From Trichoplax adhaerens (lineage: Eukaryota > Placozoa > Uniplacotomia > Trichoplacea > Trichoplacidae), in the NCBI RefSeq assembly GCF_000150275.1, contig NW_002060948.1, forward strand, positions 829,983-893,982: a stretch of DNA of 64,000 nucleotides, in the 5' to 3' direction. Made by a program: the position numbers and the translations under genes. Numbering within the stretch: position 1 is the first letter of the stretch; every line of letters starts with the position of its first letter. Shown here in pieces: positions 29,076 through 41,777 of this stretch. The notes under the pieces are model-generated. The model did not search any database. It saw nothing but the letters and a program-made list of their open reading frames with translations, and had not been told where the DNA came from.

Positions 29076-30575
29076 TTATGTGACCGTTTTCGCACGAGCC
29101 GTTCTCTTCTTGGCATAGATTCGTAAGAATAGCGCCAGAAAAACAATCGTCATTCCAATACCACCTTGAACAGTTACGGTATGGTGATAAATGAGGCAAG
29201 ATAACAGGATACTTAATGCTTGCCTAACTGTCATGATAATAGTAAATATTAAAGCTCCATAGCATGAAATAGTATAAAAAATAAACAGTTGACCTATCGA
29301 GGCACAAGTGGATAGCATGATGACATGAACTGCGAACGATGAATTGGACATCATAAAAGCGATACAAGCGGGTAAAGTTCCTTGAGTAAGAAGTGATACA
29401 AGAGTTAATGCGGTGGAAAATACGTTCACTCCAAACATCATTTGCACGGATGACATGTTATATTTTTTATATAATTGCTCTTGCCAATTAGAAGTAAAGC
29501 TATCGAAGCTAATGTATACCAACATTAATATTGTTCCCGATAATGTTGTTTTAGTGATTGGGTGATGATCAAGATGATGAGCGTCTAATAAGAAAGCGCT
29601 GACACCGATAGAAAGTAAAACAGATGTACAATATTCATAGTAAGGATAGCTCCTATTAGAAACAATTTTGCCCATAATCATCACTGGAATAACTTTGGAA
29701 GCTTTACAAATAACTTGCGATGGGAAACTAACAAATTTAAGAGCTTCATATTGGCACCAACTGCTCATAATATTGGAAAAGGACGCATAAGAATACTTAT
29801 ACATCGGAGCGATATCATCTTTAGCTCGTGAATATTTAATAACAGACCAAGAGACGAGTAATGACATAGCGCGATTCATAAAAACTAAAAATTGTGAATT
29901 CTTAAATTTACGACCGTCATAATCAATAGTCATCACCCGCTCTTGTAATATACCCCATAATAGGAAGGATATTTGAAGGCCTAAGGCACAAAAGAGCAAA
30001 CGAAAACATTTATGATAATCTACGCCTAGAATAGCTGGTGGAGGCTTTGACACATTGCTTTCTCCTAGTTCCGTATTATCATCTGTATTGAGTCGATTTT
30101 TATCTGGTTGTCTTTCACGTATGCATGTAAATAGAAATTTTTGGATAATGCTACCTAGAAAGAGTCATGCAAATAATTGAAAGAGTTAATAATAGAGTAT
30201 ATGAGTACCATAAGTGCTTGGTTCACAAAAGCACTGTACTACAGAATAGTCAATCAAGATGTGTAATGCTAACTTGAATTCTACTCTCACTAGTTGTACA
30301 GTATCGAAACATTCAATAGGGTCTGTTTTACCTTGTTCGCCCTTATTTAGATATTCAGATGATTCCGTGAATCGAATAATCAATGCGCCGGGGATAATAA
30401 TAATTAAATAACAAATTAAATTAATAGATAAAGCTTCTAGCCAAAATTTATCATAGTCTCGATGTGGGAGAGTTGTAGCAGTTGTACTTTTATTACTGAC
30501 TGTTCCATTTCCTATTGGCAAAGCTTGTGCTGTAGCAAAGCCATAAATGAGTAGGGCTACCTTCATCGTTGACAT
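29076..30575 (-). CDS. SLC35B2: PAPS transporter 1 (SLC35B2), 2 exons
   Basis: Golgi antiporter that imports 3'-phosphoadenosine 5'-phosphosulfate for sulfation of glycans and proteins. Exon 1 is 30332-30575 and exon 2 is 29076-30154, joined in phase 1. I prefer the ATG at 30575 because it gives a signal-like hydrophobic N terminus (MSTMKVALLIYGFATAQA) matching the family layout; an in-frame upstream ATG at 30647 would add 24 residues. Exon 2 contains GILQERVMTIDYDGRKF, NSQFLVFMNRAMSLL, YASFSNIMSSWCQYEALKF, SKVIPVMIMGK, SFDSFTSNWQEQLYKKY, MSSVQMMFGVNVFSTAL and FTIIMTVRQALSILLSCL, all close to the human protein. Several membrane segments are evident. The C terminus is Lys/Arg-rich (RIYAKKRTARAKTVT). 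It is divergently arranged with PPP2R3C across a 1.06-kb spacer. Confidence 0.95.
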
Positions 30576-30913
30576 GCTGTATTTCAGCCTTATTAATTTA
30601 AAACTGAGACAGCAACGTTGTATTGTAGCAAGGACCAGGAAGTTCACGCCAGGCTAAATTAAATAATTAATCTCGACCTCAATTGGTACAGTTCGTAGAC
30701 TAGGGTAGAACTATGGGGAGCAATTTCTGATGTTGATGTTGAGGAGATATTATTCAAGAATCAATACCTATGGAATAAATTGCCACCATAGTCCAATCCA
30801 ATCATTTTTTCAAAGGTTTTGCAGTTTGTTGGCATGTAGTGGGTTTTAACGTGGATTTAGCGTCGATAGCAGTCTGTCCATATCATCAAAGTAAGTTTAA
30901 AAAGTAGCCGCCA

Positions 30914-31333
30914 TTGGTGGCCACCGGCGTGGAAACTGACGTGACGTGTAGTACGATACGGTACGGTACGGCACACATACAGTACAGTACAGTACAGTAC
31001 AGTACAAAGATTGCAGTTTTCACTCTTTCACTCTGTACACTGTACTACTGTACAGGTCCTGCGCTCTTCCGTTACAAATTCAAAACATCGAACAGAATCA
31101 GATTGGGCTTTCCATTGATCTCAAGTCAACAAGTTCTACAGGAACGAAGATTAAACAGAATCAGATTGGGCTTTCCATTGATCTCAAGTCAACAAGTTCT
31201 ACAGGAACGAAGATTAAACAGAATCAGATTGGGCTTTCCATCAATCTCAAGTCAACAAGTTCTACAGGAACGAAGATTAAACAGAATCAGATTGGGCTTT
31301 CCATCGATCTCAAGCCAACAAGTTCTACAGTAG
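30914..31333 (+). other. 139-codon open frame over the minisatellite (probably not a gene)
   Basis: The frame runs through the GTAC array and the first four minisatellite units. Its N-terminal part is low-complexity repeat translation (Tyr/Ser/Thr/Gln), and its C-terminal part is four copies of the 21-residue repeat. Because a 63-bp unit without stops stays open indefinitely, length alone is not evidence of coding. It could be a lineage-specific repeat peptide, but nothing supports that directly. Confidence 0.3.
30975..31053. repeat. (GTACW)n array in the SLC35B2/PPP2R3C divergent spacer
   Basis: A run of TACAG pentamers preceded by CGGTACGGTACGG, then a short inverted block around 31035-31053. 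It lies about 400 bp upstream of the SLC35B2 start and about 580 bp upstream of the PPP2R3C start. Confidence 0.8.
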
Positions 31334-31449
31334 ATAATTTTATACATCCAGGAACGAAGATTAAACAGAGGCAGATTGGGCTTTCCATCGATCTCAAGCC
31401 AACAAGTTCTACAGTAGATAATTTTATACATCCAGGAACGAAGATTAAA
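31093..31449. repeat. 63/84-bp minisatellite, five units
   Basis: Three 63-bp units start at 31093, 31156 and 31219. Two 84-bp units start at 31282 and 31366 and carry a 21-bp insertion (TAGATAATTTTATACATCC and flanking bases). The first four units are nearly identical at the nucleotide level. On the plus strand the 63-bp units read as a 21-residue peptide repeat (RIRLGFPLISSQQVLQERRL), and the 21-bp insert introduces a stop in that frame; the complementary strand is also open. The array ends about 180 bp before the PPP2R3C start codon. Confidence 0.9.
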
Positions 31450-31632
31450 ACTACTTTATAGACTAGAGAAAACATGCTTATGCTCATTTAAACCCTGGCA
31501 TTTGATGGATGACTAATTGACATCGAGATTGCAGAAGAATTCGTAGAATCCGTCAATCTGAACGGTAGCGATACAGCAGGGCTTTCCTGGATATCAATAA
31601 ATAACCTTAATTAATTACTAAAACGGGCAAGA

Positions 31633-34600
31633 ATGGAGCAAGATGATCGTTTACGTTCGTGTGCGCTCAAGTTGCAAGGTATATCGTAATATTTATTTAT
31701 AATGCAATATGCCATAGTACATGTTGCTATGTGAGGAGGATTTATTCTAGCAATCATAGAGGAATACAGTAGCGATGATGATGAATATCATGAGAAATGG
31801 TTTTAAAGAACCGGATGGATCTGAGAAAACAATATTTCTTCGCTACTCGACGTTCGATAAATTATAATTAGTTAAGAATTAGTTTATAACATACAGTACT
31901 GTAGTAGTGATGTTGACATGTATATACATGTATACATATATAGTATATACGGCATATTTGGTGATCTATAGTATCAAAAAGTACTGTAGTACTTCAAGCA
32001 GAAGGAGCTTGAGGGATGCATAGAGAAGTTGGAGGTATAAAATTAGCGATGATGACATCCACATCAAATGGACTGTATTCATCAAAATCAACTGTAATGA
32101 ATACTGGGTATACACATACACTACAGTCTCACTAAACGACTATAAAATGTATAAATATACGAAAAATATAGATGTTGATAATGTATTAAATGTATCATTT
32201 ATTCAAGAAAGAATTTTGACTGACTTTCAGATTATGAGTTAAATAATATTGTTGGTAAAAGTGACGAGCAACTGCTAACTGAAGAGTATATTAAGTTAAA
32301 GGGTAAAGATAATGACAAAAATCATCACAATCCTAGTGTAATACCTCGGTTTTATTACAAGGTAAGCTACGAGCTATAGCAGATTGCCTTGATATATAGA
32401 GTAAAAGTAGTCATGTAATGAATACTTTACCGTAATATCTGTATTGAAGTTTTTGCATCGTAGTGATCAGGATGTGTAACGGCATGTTACTTTTATTGCA
32501 GCTACCAGATGAAGATGATGTCGTTATGCAAAAACTGAGAGAAGAATCCAGGTATTTTGTCTTTGAAAATAGATATGCAAAATAAATGTATTAAATGCTG
32601 ATTTACCTGTAGATATTCATACTAAGCTAACTACCCTTAAGTACTAATCACTAATCTTGAACAACTCTGCTTGTTCGTACAAGTAATTATTAGTAAAATT
32701 TTGAAATTTGCATGACTCTTAATTTACAGTTTGTAATGTCTCGAATGCTATAGGGCTTTACTACTTCAGAGAAAAAGTCAGGAATTACTAGATAATAATG
32801 AGTTGCAGGTAATATCTAATGCTGTAGTAACAAATACAAAATTTCGTATGATATTATTTTAATGAGATTGCGTTTCACTTATTCAATTACTGTCATTCAC
32901 ATGCAGCTACACTCTTTTAACCTTTCTAGGGACTTTGGTATATCTTGGATAAATATCATACGTTATCTTCTAATGGTGAAGACAAGGTGATTAATTGTGC
33001 TAATTGTTAACTTTATTTTTATTCAGTTTTACAGTAACTTTAAAAGCAATGGCATATAATCAAAAGAAATAAGCACTTATAAAATTGCTCTTGATTACAA
33101 CTTACCACAGATGATTAGCTACGAGGACTTTATGAAGGTTTCGGCAGAATGTGGGCCTAAATGCCGGTAAACACCAATCAGCTATGATTTTTGCTCATGT
33201 CATAATACTATTATTCATACACACGTAAGAAAATCGTTTTACTTATGTAAGACAGTAAGTAAGGCGTGCTGAACATGTATCATGATGATGCACTGCAGTA
33301 TTTTTATTATCCTATTTTATTGCATCTATGACAGCTTGTACCTAGAAGAATTCGATGATTTCTGTAAATAAATGAATTTATCTAATTTACTATTTTTAAT
33401 TTTTGATAATCCAGCTCCTTTTTTAATGCTGTCACTTTTTCAAGATTGCTTCAGGGTGACCCCTATGGAAGGTTCACTTTGATTAGTTATTTATTGTAGG
33501 TATATTGTAACATGCTGTATCTAACATTTTCATTTATGTGATGCATCCATTTTAGGATATCGATTATGCAATTTTTCAATTATACTATGAGAAAAGGTAT
33601 TGATGTCCTGAATACATTTTCAAATTACTCGACAAATTAGCTGCAAAGTACTTATCTGCTTAAACTAGCATTCTCAGCTTCAGTATTTACCTTTTAGTGT
33701 GGATGCATCAAACTCGTATTGGCTTGAGTTTATACGACGTTGCTGGTCAGGGATACCTAAGAGAGCCGGTTAGAATTTAAAGTTTTCTGATGAGTTAATA
33801 TTTGTAAATTCACTTCGGTGCTGTAAAAAATCATAACACCATGATCTTTGCCTACAGGACCTGGAAAACTATATATTGGAGTTAATTCCTACTCTACCTC
33901 AGGTAATTTATTTTAAGTTGGGATATCGCTGTCTATTTGAGTTTATTATCTGACATACTAGGGCATTAATATCTTGTATTTTTTATTAAATTTAAATGTA
34001 GTTGGGTGGTTTAGAAAAGTCGTTTTATTCCTTTTACGTATGTACAGCTGTGCGCAAATTTTTTTTCTTTTTGGATTCTATGAAAACTGGTATGTTAGAA
34101 CTCATACCGATCTTAATTTAATATTATTTCATTAATTTATCTAAAGTAATTCTAATTTCGGTTCACTTTTATGAACTTATTTCTATAGGTAAAGTCAAGA
34201 TTGTAGACATACTTAATTGTACTTTTCTCGACGAACTACTAGAGGTACTGTAAGATAATAAATCTGCATTTCTTAATTTATGCTTTATTTATTGACGTTG
34301 TTTGTATTAATAGCTACGAGATGAGGATTTACCACAGGAAAGACAAAATGCAAACTGGTTTTCAGCGACTTCAGCACTTAGAGTATATGGTAAGATTGAT
34401 ATTTTGACATGGTAACATTCGACAGTTTGATAATTAGGTTTACCAATGCCGTTTTTAATGTTCTTCTTAGGCCAGTACCTTAATCTGGATACGGATCATA
34501 ACGGAATGCTAAGTAGAGATGAACTCTCGAAGTAATTAACGCTATTAAATATTAGCTTGTAAATAGTTTTATTTAATGAGAGTGTGCAACTGGTGCAATA

Positions 34601-35767
34601 CCTTATATCGATCGACGATTAACTATTATTTCCTGTGATTAAATTAAATTTTAAGATATGGCACCGGAACGTTAACCAACGTTTTTCTAGATCGAGTCTT
34701 TCAAGAGTGTTTAACTTATGAAGGAGAAATGGTAATCGTCTATTTTCATTGATTTTCACGAATCACTTTCTTAGCATTAGAATAAAATAGGCTAGTCGCT
34801 CAGCATTATACTTTATTTTGTTACCGATACCTAAATTTCAATCTTACAGTATAGTCTTCTATAGATGTATATATAAGATAAGGAGTTACTAATTTGTAAA
34901 AATTTTTGGATATGAAGGATTACAAGGCATATCTTGATTTTGTATTAGCCATGGAAAATCGAGGCGAAGCTCAGGTACATATTTTACATATGTAACAGCT
35001 CCACAGCTGATGTATGAATTACATGATAATCGTTGGTTTTATACAATACAGTAAAGCAAACATCTATTATTTTAGGCTCTTCAATACATATTTCGACTTC
35101 TGGATGTTCAGGTAATGTATATTGTGATACAAATTCGTATTGCCGCAACTTTACCTTCCTTAAGATTGCTGGTTTAGACGTCTTGGTATTTGGATAGATA
35201 CTTACACGTACAATCTGAATATTTTACAATGCAGGGTGTCGGGCATTTAAATATATTTGCATTAAATTATTTCTTCAAAGTAAGTGCTTAAAATTGTTGG
35301 ATGTAATTATCCGCTACAGCTTTGTAAGAGCACTTTGATAATTATAATTATTTAATAGAGTAATGTTTCTGTAGGCAATTCAAGAACAAGTAAGAAATTT
35401 AGGTCAGCAGCCTGTTCACTTTGAAGATGTCAAGGTCTTGCATTAAAAATTTGGAGAACAAAAAATTTTGATCATGTTTTCGTGCATTTATTGACCAGAA
35501 CTCTTTTGTAATCATGTAGGATGAAATATTTGATATGATAAAACCTGTCAACCCACTATGGATCACTTTACAAGATTTGAATGACAGGTAAATACAATCG
35601 AAGTAATTTTGTTTTTATACGATTTATTTTAATACAAATAGATTATTTTCTAAATTTATTCTAATAGCGGTCAAGGCGAAGTCGTTACTAATATTCTAAT
35701 AGATCTCAATGGATTCTGGAATTATGAAAATCGAGAGATGCTAATGGCTGAATCAGCTACAGATTAA
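31633..35767 (+). CDS. PPP2R3C: PP2A regulatory subunit B'' gamma (PPP2R3C), many exons
   Basis: EF-hand regulatory subunit of protein phosphatase 2A (also known as G5PR). Translated exons read: start MEQDDRLRSCALKLQ at 31633; a second exon at 32230-32361 ending NPSVIPRFYYK; LPDEDDVVMQKLREESR (32502); LLLQRKSQELLDNNELQ (32758); ISYEDFMKVSAECGPKCR (33115); DPYGR then ISIMQFFNYTMRK (33450-33596); WMHQTRIGLSLYDVAGQGYL (33700); DLENYILELIPTLPQ (33858); LEKSFYSFYVCTAVRKFFFF (34015); LRDEDLPQERQNANWFSATS (34315); LNLDTDHNGMLSRDELSK (34478), a canonical EF-hand loop; TLTNVFLDRVFQECLTYEGE; KDYKAYLDFVLAMENRGEAQ; ALQYIFRLLDVQ; HLNIFALNYFF; DEIFDMIKPVNPLW; ILIDLNGFWNYENREMLMAE; stop 35767. All have GT-AG borders. 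The order and spacing match the human gene throughout. The exon 1 to exon 2 junction is my best fit; an alternative exon at about 31755 produces a stop. Confidence 0.94.
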
Positions 35768-36388
35768 TTTGTCGCAAAAGACTACTAATAGTTATTTTAA
35801 TTTTATCATGTTGAATCATGTAATAATATTTGTATATATTTTAGCTAAATTTAGTATCGCCTCAGTATATTCAATGTGTAAATTAAAAATCATTCTTGCG
35901 GACGTTTTAGTCGCCTCATTATAAAAAAATAATAATAATAAAATAAGACTATATCACGCTACATGGCACCATTTAAATCTCAGTCAAACTAAATACATAT
36001 TCTATATAGAAGTGTTTCATTAATAAAAATAACTTTTTCTATATGGCGCACTACGTTTTCATATAGATTTTTAGTTTAAGTATTATTGCATAATAGTGCT
36101 GCAGTCAATTTATAAATCAGTGCGTTAAAAATATTAATATAGGAAAGGTTCACTTCCAATTATTTTGCATAGGATATTTTTACCTTTCAATGTGCAAAAT
36201 TAAGTTAAGTGACATGAGATCACGCTTTCATCTCCATATGACATATGTTAAACTAACTTTCCAGTAGTAACCATCTACATTGGAATTCGATTATTCGATG
36301 TATGAAACAGATTATCGGACTTATAGTATATACAGAAAATTATGATAACAACAATATCAATCTCTTCAGGATTTGATAGTATCACTTT
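35768..36388. other. Convergent 3' spacer between PPP2R3C and SCAI
   Basis: About 620 bp of AT-rich DNA separating the two 3' ends, with AATAAA-type sequences and a short (AAT)n tract at about 35928-35943. No gene and no GTAC array are seen. Confidence 0.6.
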
Positions 36389-39300
36389 TCAAGTTTCCTG
36401 GTAAATGTATTGGCCCGCGTTTAGTACCTTTGCTAATTTTAAGACGAGCGATTTCAAGTTTACGGCCTCAGTTAACTTTGCAGGCATTTTTGGGTAACAG
36501 ATAGGATAATAATTGGTATTCTACGCAAAGAAATAAATAGTCCACTCGATCAATTTTTCTTAATATAAATCTTGAAATGTAGAATTATATACGAAAATAT
36601 TGCTCATACTTACTTTAAATAGCTTATGTAGAGAAAGGGTACAATAACAGAAGATGTAACGGTAAATTAATAAACGGAGGAATTCGTCATGAATAAATTG
36701 ACGAAACGAAAAACCTAAAGAAAAGTTGGATAGTATGTAGCTGAGACGACATGTGTGACTGGAAACATTGATAAGGCGTAAGTATTTATACGAATACACG
36801 GCTACCTAGGGTTGGGCAGTTTTCAATATTAGTAGCGATTGTTTGCCAAATGTCTTGAAATATGGTTTCACATTCTTCCCATGTATTATGCTGTATCTCC
36901 GAAATTTCGCATATATAGCAAAAGCCCATCAACGGACAATGCAGAAACATCGTAAAGAAATTGCCGTAAAGATGGGATTTTTCTACAAAGGCAAATATAA
37001 ATGATTAAAATTTTAATTTTTCGGCATGATGAAGATTGTATTAATGTTCTCATGTACGATTATAAACCTAAATAACCTGAGAAAGTTGCTGGGATAGTTA
37101 CGGGAGACATTAGACAAACCAAAGGCTGCCCAAATAGTTGCGGAAAGTTCTATAAATTAGTAAAAGATGTATCAGTACATTAAATACATACTCAATGATT
37201 GGACAATTCTAAGGGATTATCATAGTGTCCAAAATATGACGCGTTATATTTACACTAAAAGCTATTCCGTTATCGCTTTCAATGATGATAAACATTGGTT
37301 TCCTGGAAAACGGTATTAGATCTTCGGGATGGAGACTAATTCACCATGAGAGAAGGGAATAGATTTATATTAGTATTTAAAATATTGTTGCTTGTTTATG
37401 GCTATCAAAATTTGTGTGAGAGTAAAGATGCACTTACCAATTACTATCTCTGACTTGGCTGGCTCGCGTTTTAGATGGTGAATTTGTGGAATTATTTTTA
37501 TTAAGTGTTGACACCCCACCAGCATCATAATAACCTATATAATGGATAAATTATTGCCATGTTATGGATGTGTGCGATGAGACAGGACAAAGCAAATGAT
37601 GTAATAGTTTTTACCATCACGTTCAGATAAATTAACTTTAGGACTTCCATCTGCTGAGATATATATTAGGGCGATAGAATTTGAAGGTAATTCCTAATAA
37701 GAGATGCATGCATAATGAAATCTAGGAATTACAGCTTGTATATTTCTAAGTTGATAATGATGAAAAGAAGTCAATCTCTACGATTCTTGATTGAGAAAGA
37801 GAATATATACTTTAAATGTTGATGAAAGGAAAGCATATAGCTGGAAAAATGTGGGACGGTATAGGAGGCATTTGTGTGGATTTTTATTCTTCGTAGATTT
37901 ATTATCTTCTGTGGTTTCATTCTATCAAAAGTAAATTTGTGATGTACCATGGTTTCTTAGATCAGTAATTACTAATAATAATGAAAATCAGTAAGAGTAA
38001 AACAAATTTCACATCGCTTGGATCTGATATATAACTGAAGAAACAACTCTCACATAATTGCATGTATGTGCATGTATAAGGTCAATTAAATTGTACCTGT
38101 TTTTCTTCAGCTTTGGTATCATTTTTAGTCATTATTTCATTTGTAGTAGATTCGAACTTACTACTAACGTATTCTACAACTTGCAGCATTCGATACATAT
38201 CAATAGTTAATTCGCTAAATTTTACCTAAAAGAAAGATAGTTTATTACCAATCTAACGCCGTACTGCATGTATTTAATGTTTAATGATGGATATCATCAG
38301 TATTCAGCATACTTGTTTAGTACAGTTGCCGACAATGATTACGTCCGTTAGCTTTAATTTGGTGCCAAAACTTCCACTAGCTATTGGTATAGTCTGCATA
38401 ATTAAAATATAATACTTGTAATAAGTTATATCTTTCTGTCGACAATACTTTAACGTAAACACACCTGCGATTTTAGTCGATTTTGAATCATTAATGTGGC
38501 TCCATCATCTTTAATAATTTGAAATAGTCCATCCGCCTTGGCGTATTAAGTTAAAATTGTTAAGAAGTAATACAAATTCTACAAATAAATTTTATAAGTA
38601 GGTGAAATGAACTTAATTGTAACGTACAGCTAAGAAACTATGAATCTCCTTTAGTACAATTTGCCATTCTCCTCCTTCTTTAACTTCATAGTGTTCAACA
38701 TATTCATCTACACAGCGGCTTAATTCCTGTAAATAAGCATAACATTAGTTGAATAGTTTAATTTAATTGAGATTCAGTTAAAAAGGTAATAGCATTTGAT
38801 GTTGATAATTAATTATAATTGACCATCGTTTTCGAAATTTAATTGCACGGCAAAATATTGAAATGCTGCATTATGAATTAAATTATTATCAGGAAGGGAA
38901 GAGATTTAATTACCGTAACTAGATCAGATAAAGTATCAGTTTTTCTTAATAACAGACAAACCACAATGAATCTTGCATAGTATCGTAGCTTCTTAATCAT
39001 GATGTCAGGTCTGTAAACATGAGATGAAAGTAGCTTTAGTTATTATTGTCGTTAGGCATATTTGTGTGTTTGAGCTATAAATATTCTAACCAGATAATAC
39101 TCGTATGCAGTTTTATATACAGAGAGATTTAACAGAATTATCATATATAAAAGTTTAAGTTATGTTGAACATCAACGCTATGGCTCTTGATACCACTTGC
39201 ACAATAGGTTGTAATAACTAATAGGTGTGAGTTACTGTACTAGTATACTTACTTCTCCTCCTTAACAGCTTTATTGTAATAAGCTCTACCATGGATTGCT

Positions 39301-41650
39301 CGATAAAAGGAATAGGATTCCAATAAGTAAGTTACGTCACTGGTACGTAAACTATAATAAAAATTAGTGGTGTAAACTTATTAATAGTCGCGTCGATTTT
39401 ATTGAATAAAGAGGTATTCAATCTCGTATAAGATCATTTATTGGCAAAATAATTACGATTACAGATTTACAAGTGGTATTAAGGGCAAATGGGGGATAAA
39501 ATAGCAAGGCTTCAATAGTTCACTGAAGAATACGTTATAACTGTCTAAAATTTAATTTTTTATTACCAAAATAGGATACGGTTGTCTGACATTCAGGGAG
39601 CATAGTGCAAAACTTGCGATAAATTTTTACAGCAAATGATATCGAGCACTACGATAATGTCTTTTTACGGTAATAAATGTACAACATTTATGATTTTTCT
39701 TACAATCATGGCACATTTTTATTCGTTGTGATAGAACTTACTAGTAATGATAATATAATTGTCCAATCTTGCTGGCAATTTCGCCAATTTGCCATCGCTT
39801 TAAACTTAATTTATTGTCTAGGATTTGCCTATGGGGTAAATTACATCAGTATAACTATAATAATTCAAGAATGAGAGCTCTATATAATTAGTACATTAAT
39901 AGTGTAGATGAGATAGTATTTAAGTAGGATATATTATTTTTATTCTGTTGAGCTAAAGGCACGATTCTTTTATACTCGTAAGTATAGAATAACAAGTACA
40001 GAATGTAAACAAATACAACTTCTATAGGATATTTATTAATTATCCTATAAATTTATAATTTTTCATGATAATATTTTTGTAATAGTGACTGCAGCTAAGA
40101 TATTGGTGAACCCTATTCTTGTATGAGTACAGTAATAGATTACAGTAGAGAGGCAGATATTAAAGTTAGGATACGCATAATAAATTAGTGAAGCTAACAG
40201 TAAGTACATGGCTATTTGCAGATATAGATATTTTATATAGTTTATTGTAGCACACGCCTATTTTTCCTTGATGCTAAACGCATGGTTACATTTTATAGAG
40301 TATAGTAATTTAAAGGATTGTAGTGTAGTAGAGTAAAGCAACAACATAATTATTTTATATATCAGCATACAGCGATACTCACCTATGCTTTTGTTGAAAT
40401 TTCCATAACTGTAAATTAGAAAACATTGGTATAGGTAGAAAATTAGATATCGATTTAACATTAGTCTAGATTGGTATGATATCGAGCTTCATTTCTATTC
40501 TATCTAGTAGTAGAGCCTATTCATAATACTGTATGTAACTATCGTATCGCTATCTGACGCTATACTGGTACAATACAATATACGCGTACAGTCATTGCAC
40601 ACTGTTACAATATTGATATTCTTTATAAGTTACATGGATAATTATAATTGATAACTTCGGTAAAAGTGTGAATTATTTATTATTATAACCGTATTTAAAA
40701 TTAAATTAGTTATAGATTTCACATCCTCCCAATTAGCATGCTATTGTATCTTGTGTTCTATTTTAATCTACTGATATGTACTGTAGTACCATGGTTAGTT
40801 CTAATTCACGGCATTACTATCCTTTAGATATCTATTATCATGTGGATATTTATTATCGTTATCCGGTTGTTATAAAGTAATTACTGATGGTAATGCAATA
40901 AGACAGTGAATAGATAGCATTTATCTTTGTAATGAAGAATAAATAGCCGTTAATAACTAACGATTGGTGATAGTAACTTACTTTGGTGTAGACATCGAAA
41001 GTTTTAGCAAAATAATTCTGCCAATGGTAATGACCGAATTGCGGCAGTTCTCTAAGTACACATGGGAGCAAATAGTTATTATGATATCACAAGTTGAAAT
41101 TAATCTTTACAGTTCACGTAGTAGCTAGTGGCTTTTCATTTTATCGAGGTTAACAAATAGTAAAGCGTGATATTTATAAAGAGTAGCACGGTAGTGTCTA
41201 CATTTTTACAAGAATCTTCTTGCAAATCTATTGCTGTGTAATGCTAGTATATTATGTATAATAGAGAAGAGTCTGGTAAGTATTTCTCTTCACTTTAGTT
41301 GTTTTTGGTCCTGAATTACTTCCTACTTGGCTACCGTACTGCAATAAAAGCAATTCTACTACGATACGACTCCAGCAACAGGTATCATTTTTGGTATATT
41401 ATTGTATATATACAGTATATCATTGACGAGTTGAAATTCTACTGTGCAAATTGCAGTAGAGTAAAATTGGACATAGCAAAGACAAAGGTAAGGCAGCAAT
41501 ACTATGAATTGATTTCTTTTTCAACATTGACAGTGAAATGAATCACAGTGTGACATGGACTGATGAAACTTACCTCATGCCGTTAAATAATTGTTTGGAT
41601 TTATCCAATAAAGCAGTAAATTCTTCAACAATTTTATTCTCATTGGCCAT
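36389..41650 (-). CDS. SCAI: SCAI (suppressor of cancer cell invasion) homologue, many exons
   Basis: In vertebrates SCAI is a nuclear cofactor that binds MRTF-A/SRF and represses its targets, and it also acts with 53BP1 in DNA repair. Exon 1 (41574-41650) reads MANENKIVEEFTALLDKSKQ then LFNGMR. Next come ELPQFGHYHWQNYFAKTFDV (about 41055-40980), LWKFQQKHR (near 40420), QILDNKLSLKRWQIGEIASK then IGQLYYHYY (39828-39746), an exon near 39350-39250, RYYARFIVVCLLL-type sequence (about 39005-38915), DGLFQIIKDDGATLMIQNRL (38535), IPIASGSFGTKLKLTDVIIV (38398), VKFSELTIDMYRMLQVVEY (38225), NPHKCLLYRPTFFQLYAFL (37890), LIPFSRKPMFIIIESDNGIA (37320), FLHCPLMGFCYICEISE (36960), DEFLRLLIYRYIFCYC (36690) and a last exon ending GQYIYQET with stop at 36389. 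The order is collinear with the human protein. It is divergent from CREBZF. Confidence 0.93.
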
Positions 41651-41777
41651 ATTAACTGATGAGAATCAATCCTTCTAATGATTACCAATTAAAATGCAAT
41701 GCATCAACACTTGTCTACAATTGGAGTTTTACTCAATGGCTTTAGAATGTTGCTAGTTGATCGCATCCACTCTTCGA

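Noticed and set aside
31093-31449. Possible CRISPR-like array
   Set aside because: Units are contiguous with no unique spacers and the genome is clearly eukaryotic; it is a minisatellite.
31750-31805. Extra PPP2R3C exon encoding EEYSSDDDEYHEKW
   Set aside because: It looks acidic and coding, but every splice joining it to the next exon yields a stop, while exon 1 joins the exon at 32230 directly in phase.
36366-36450. Alternative C-terminal frame of the last SCAI exon, ending at 36366
   Set aside because: The other frame (LVLKLAKVLNAGQYIYQET) aligns with the human SCAI C terminus and is in phase with the preceding exon.
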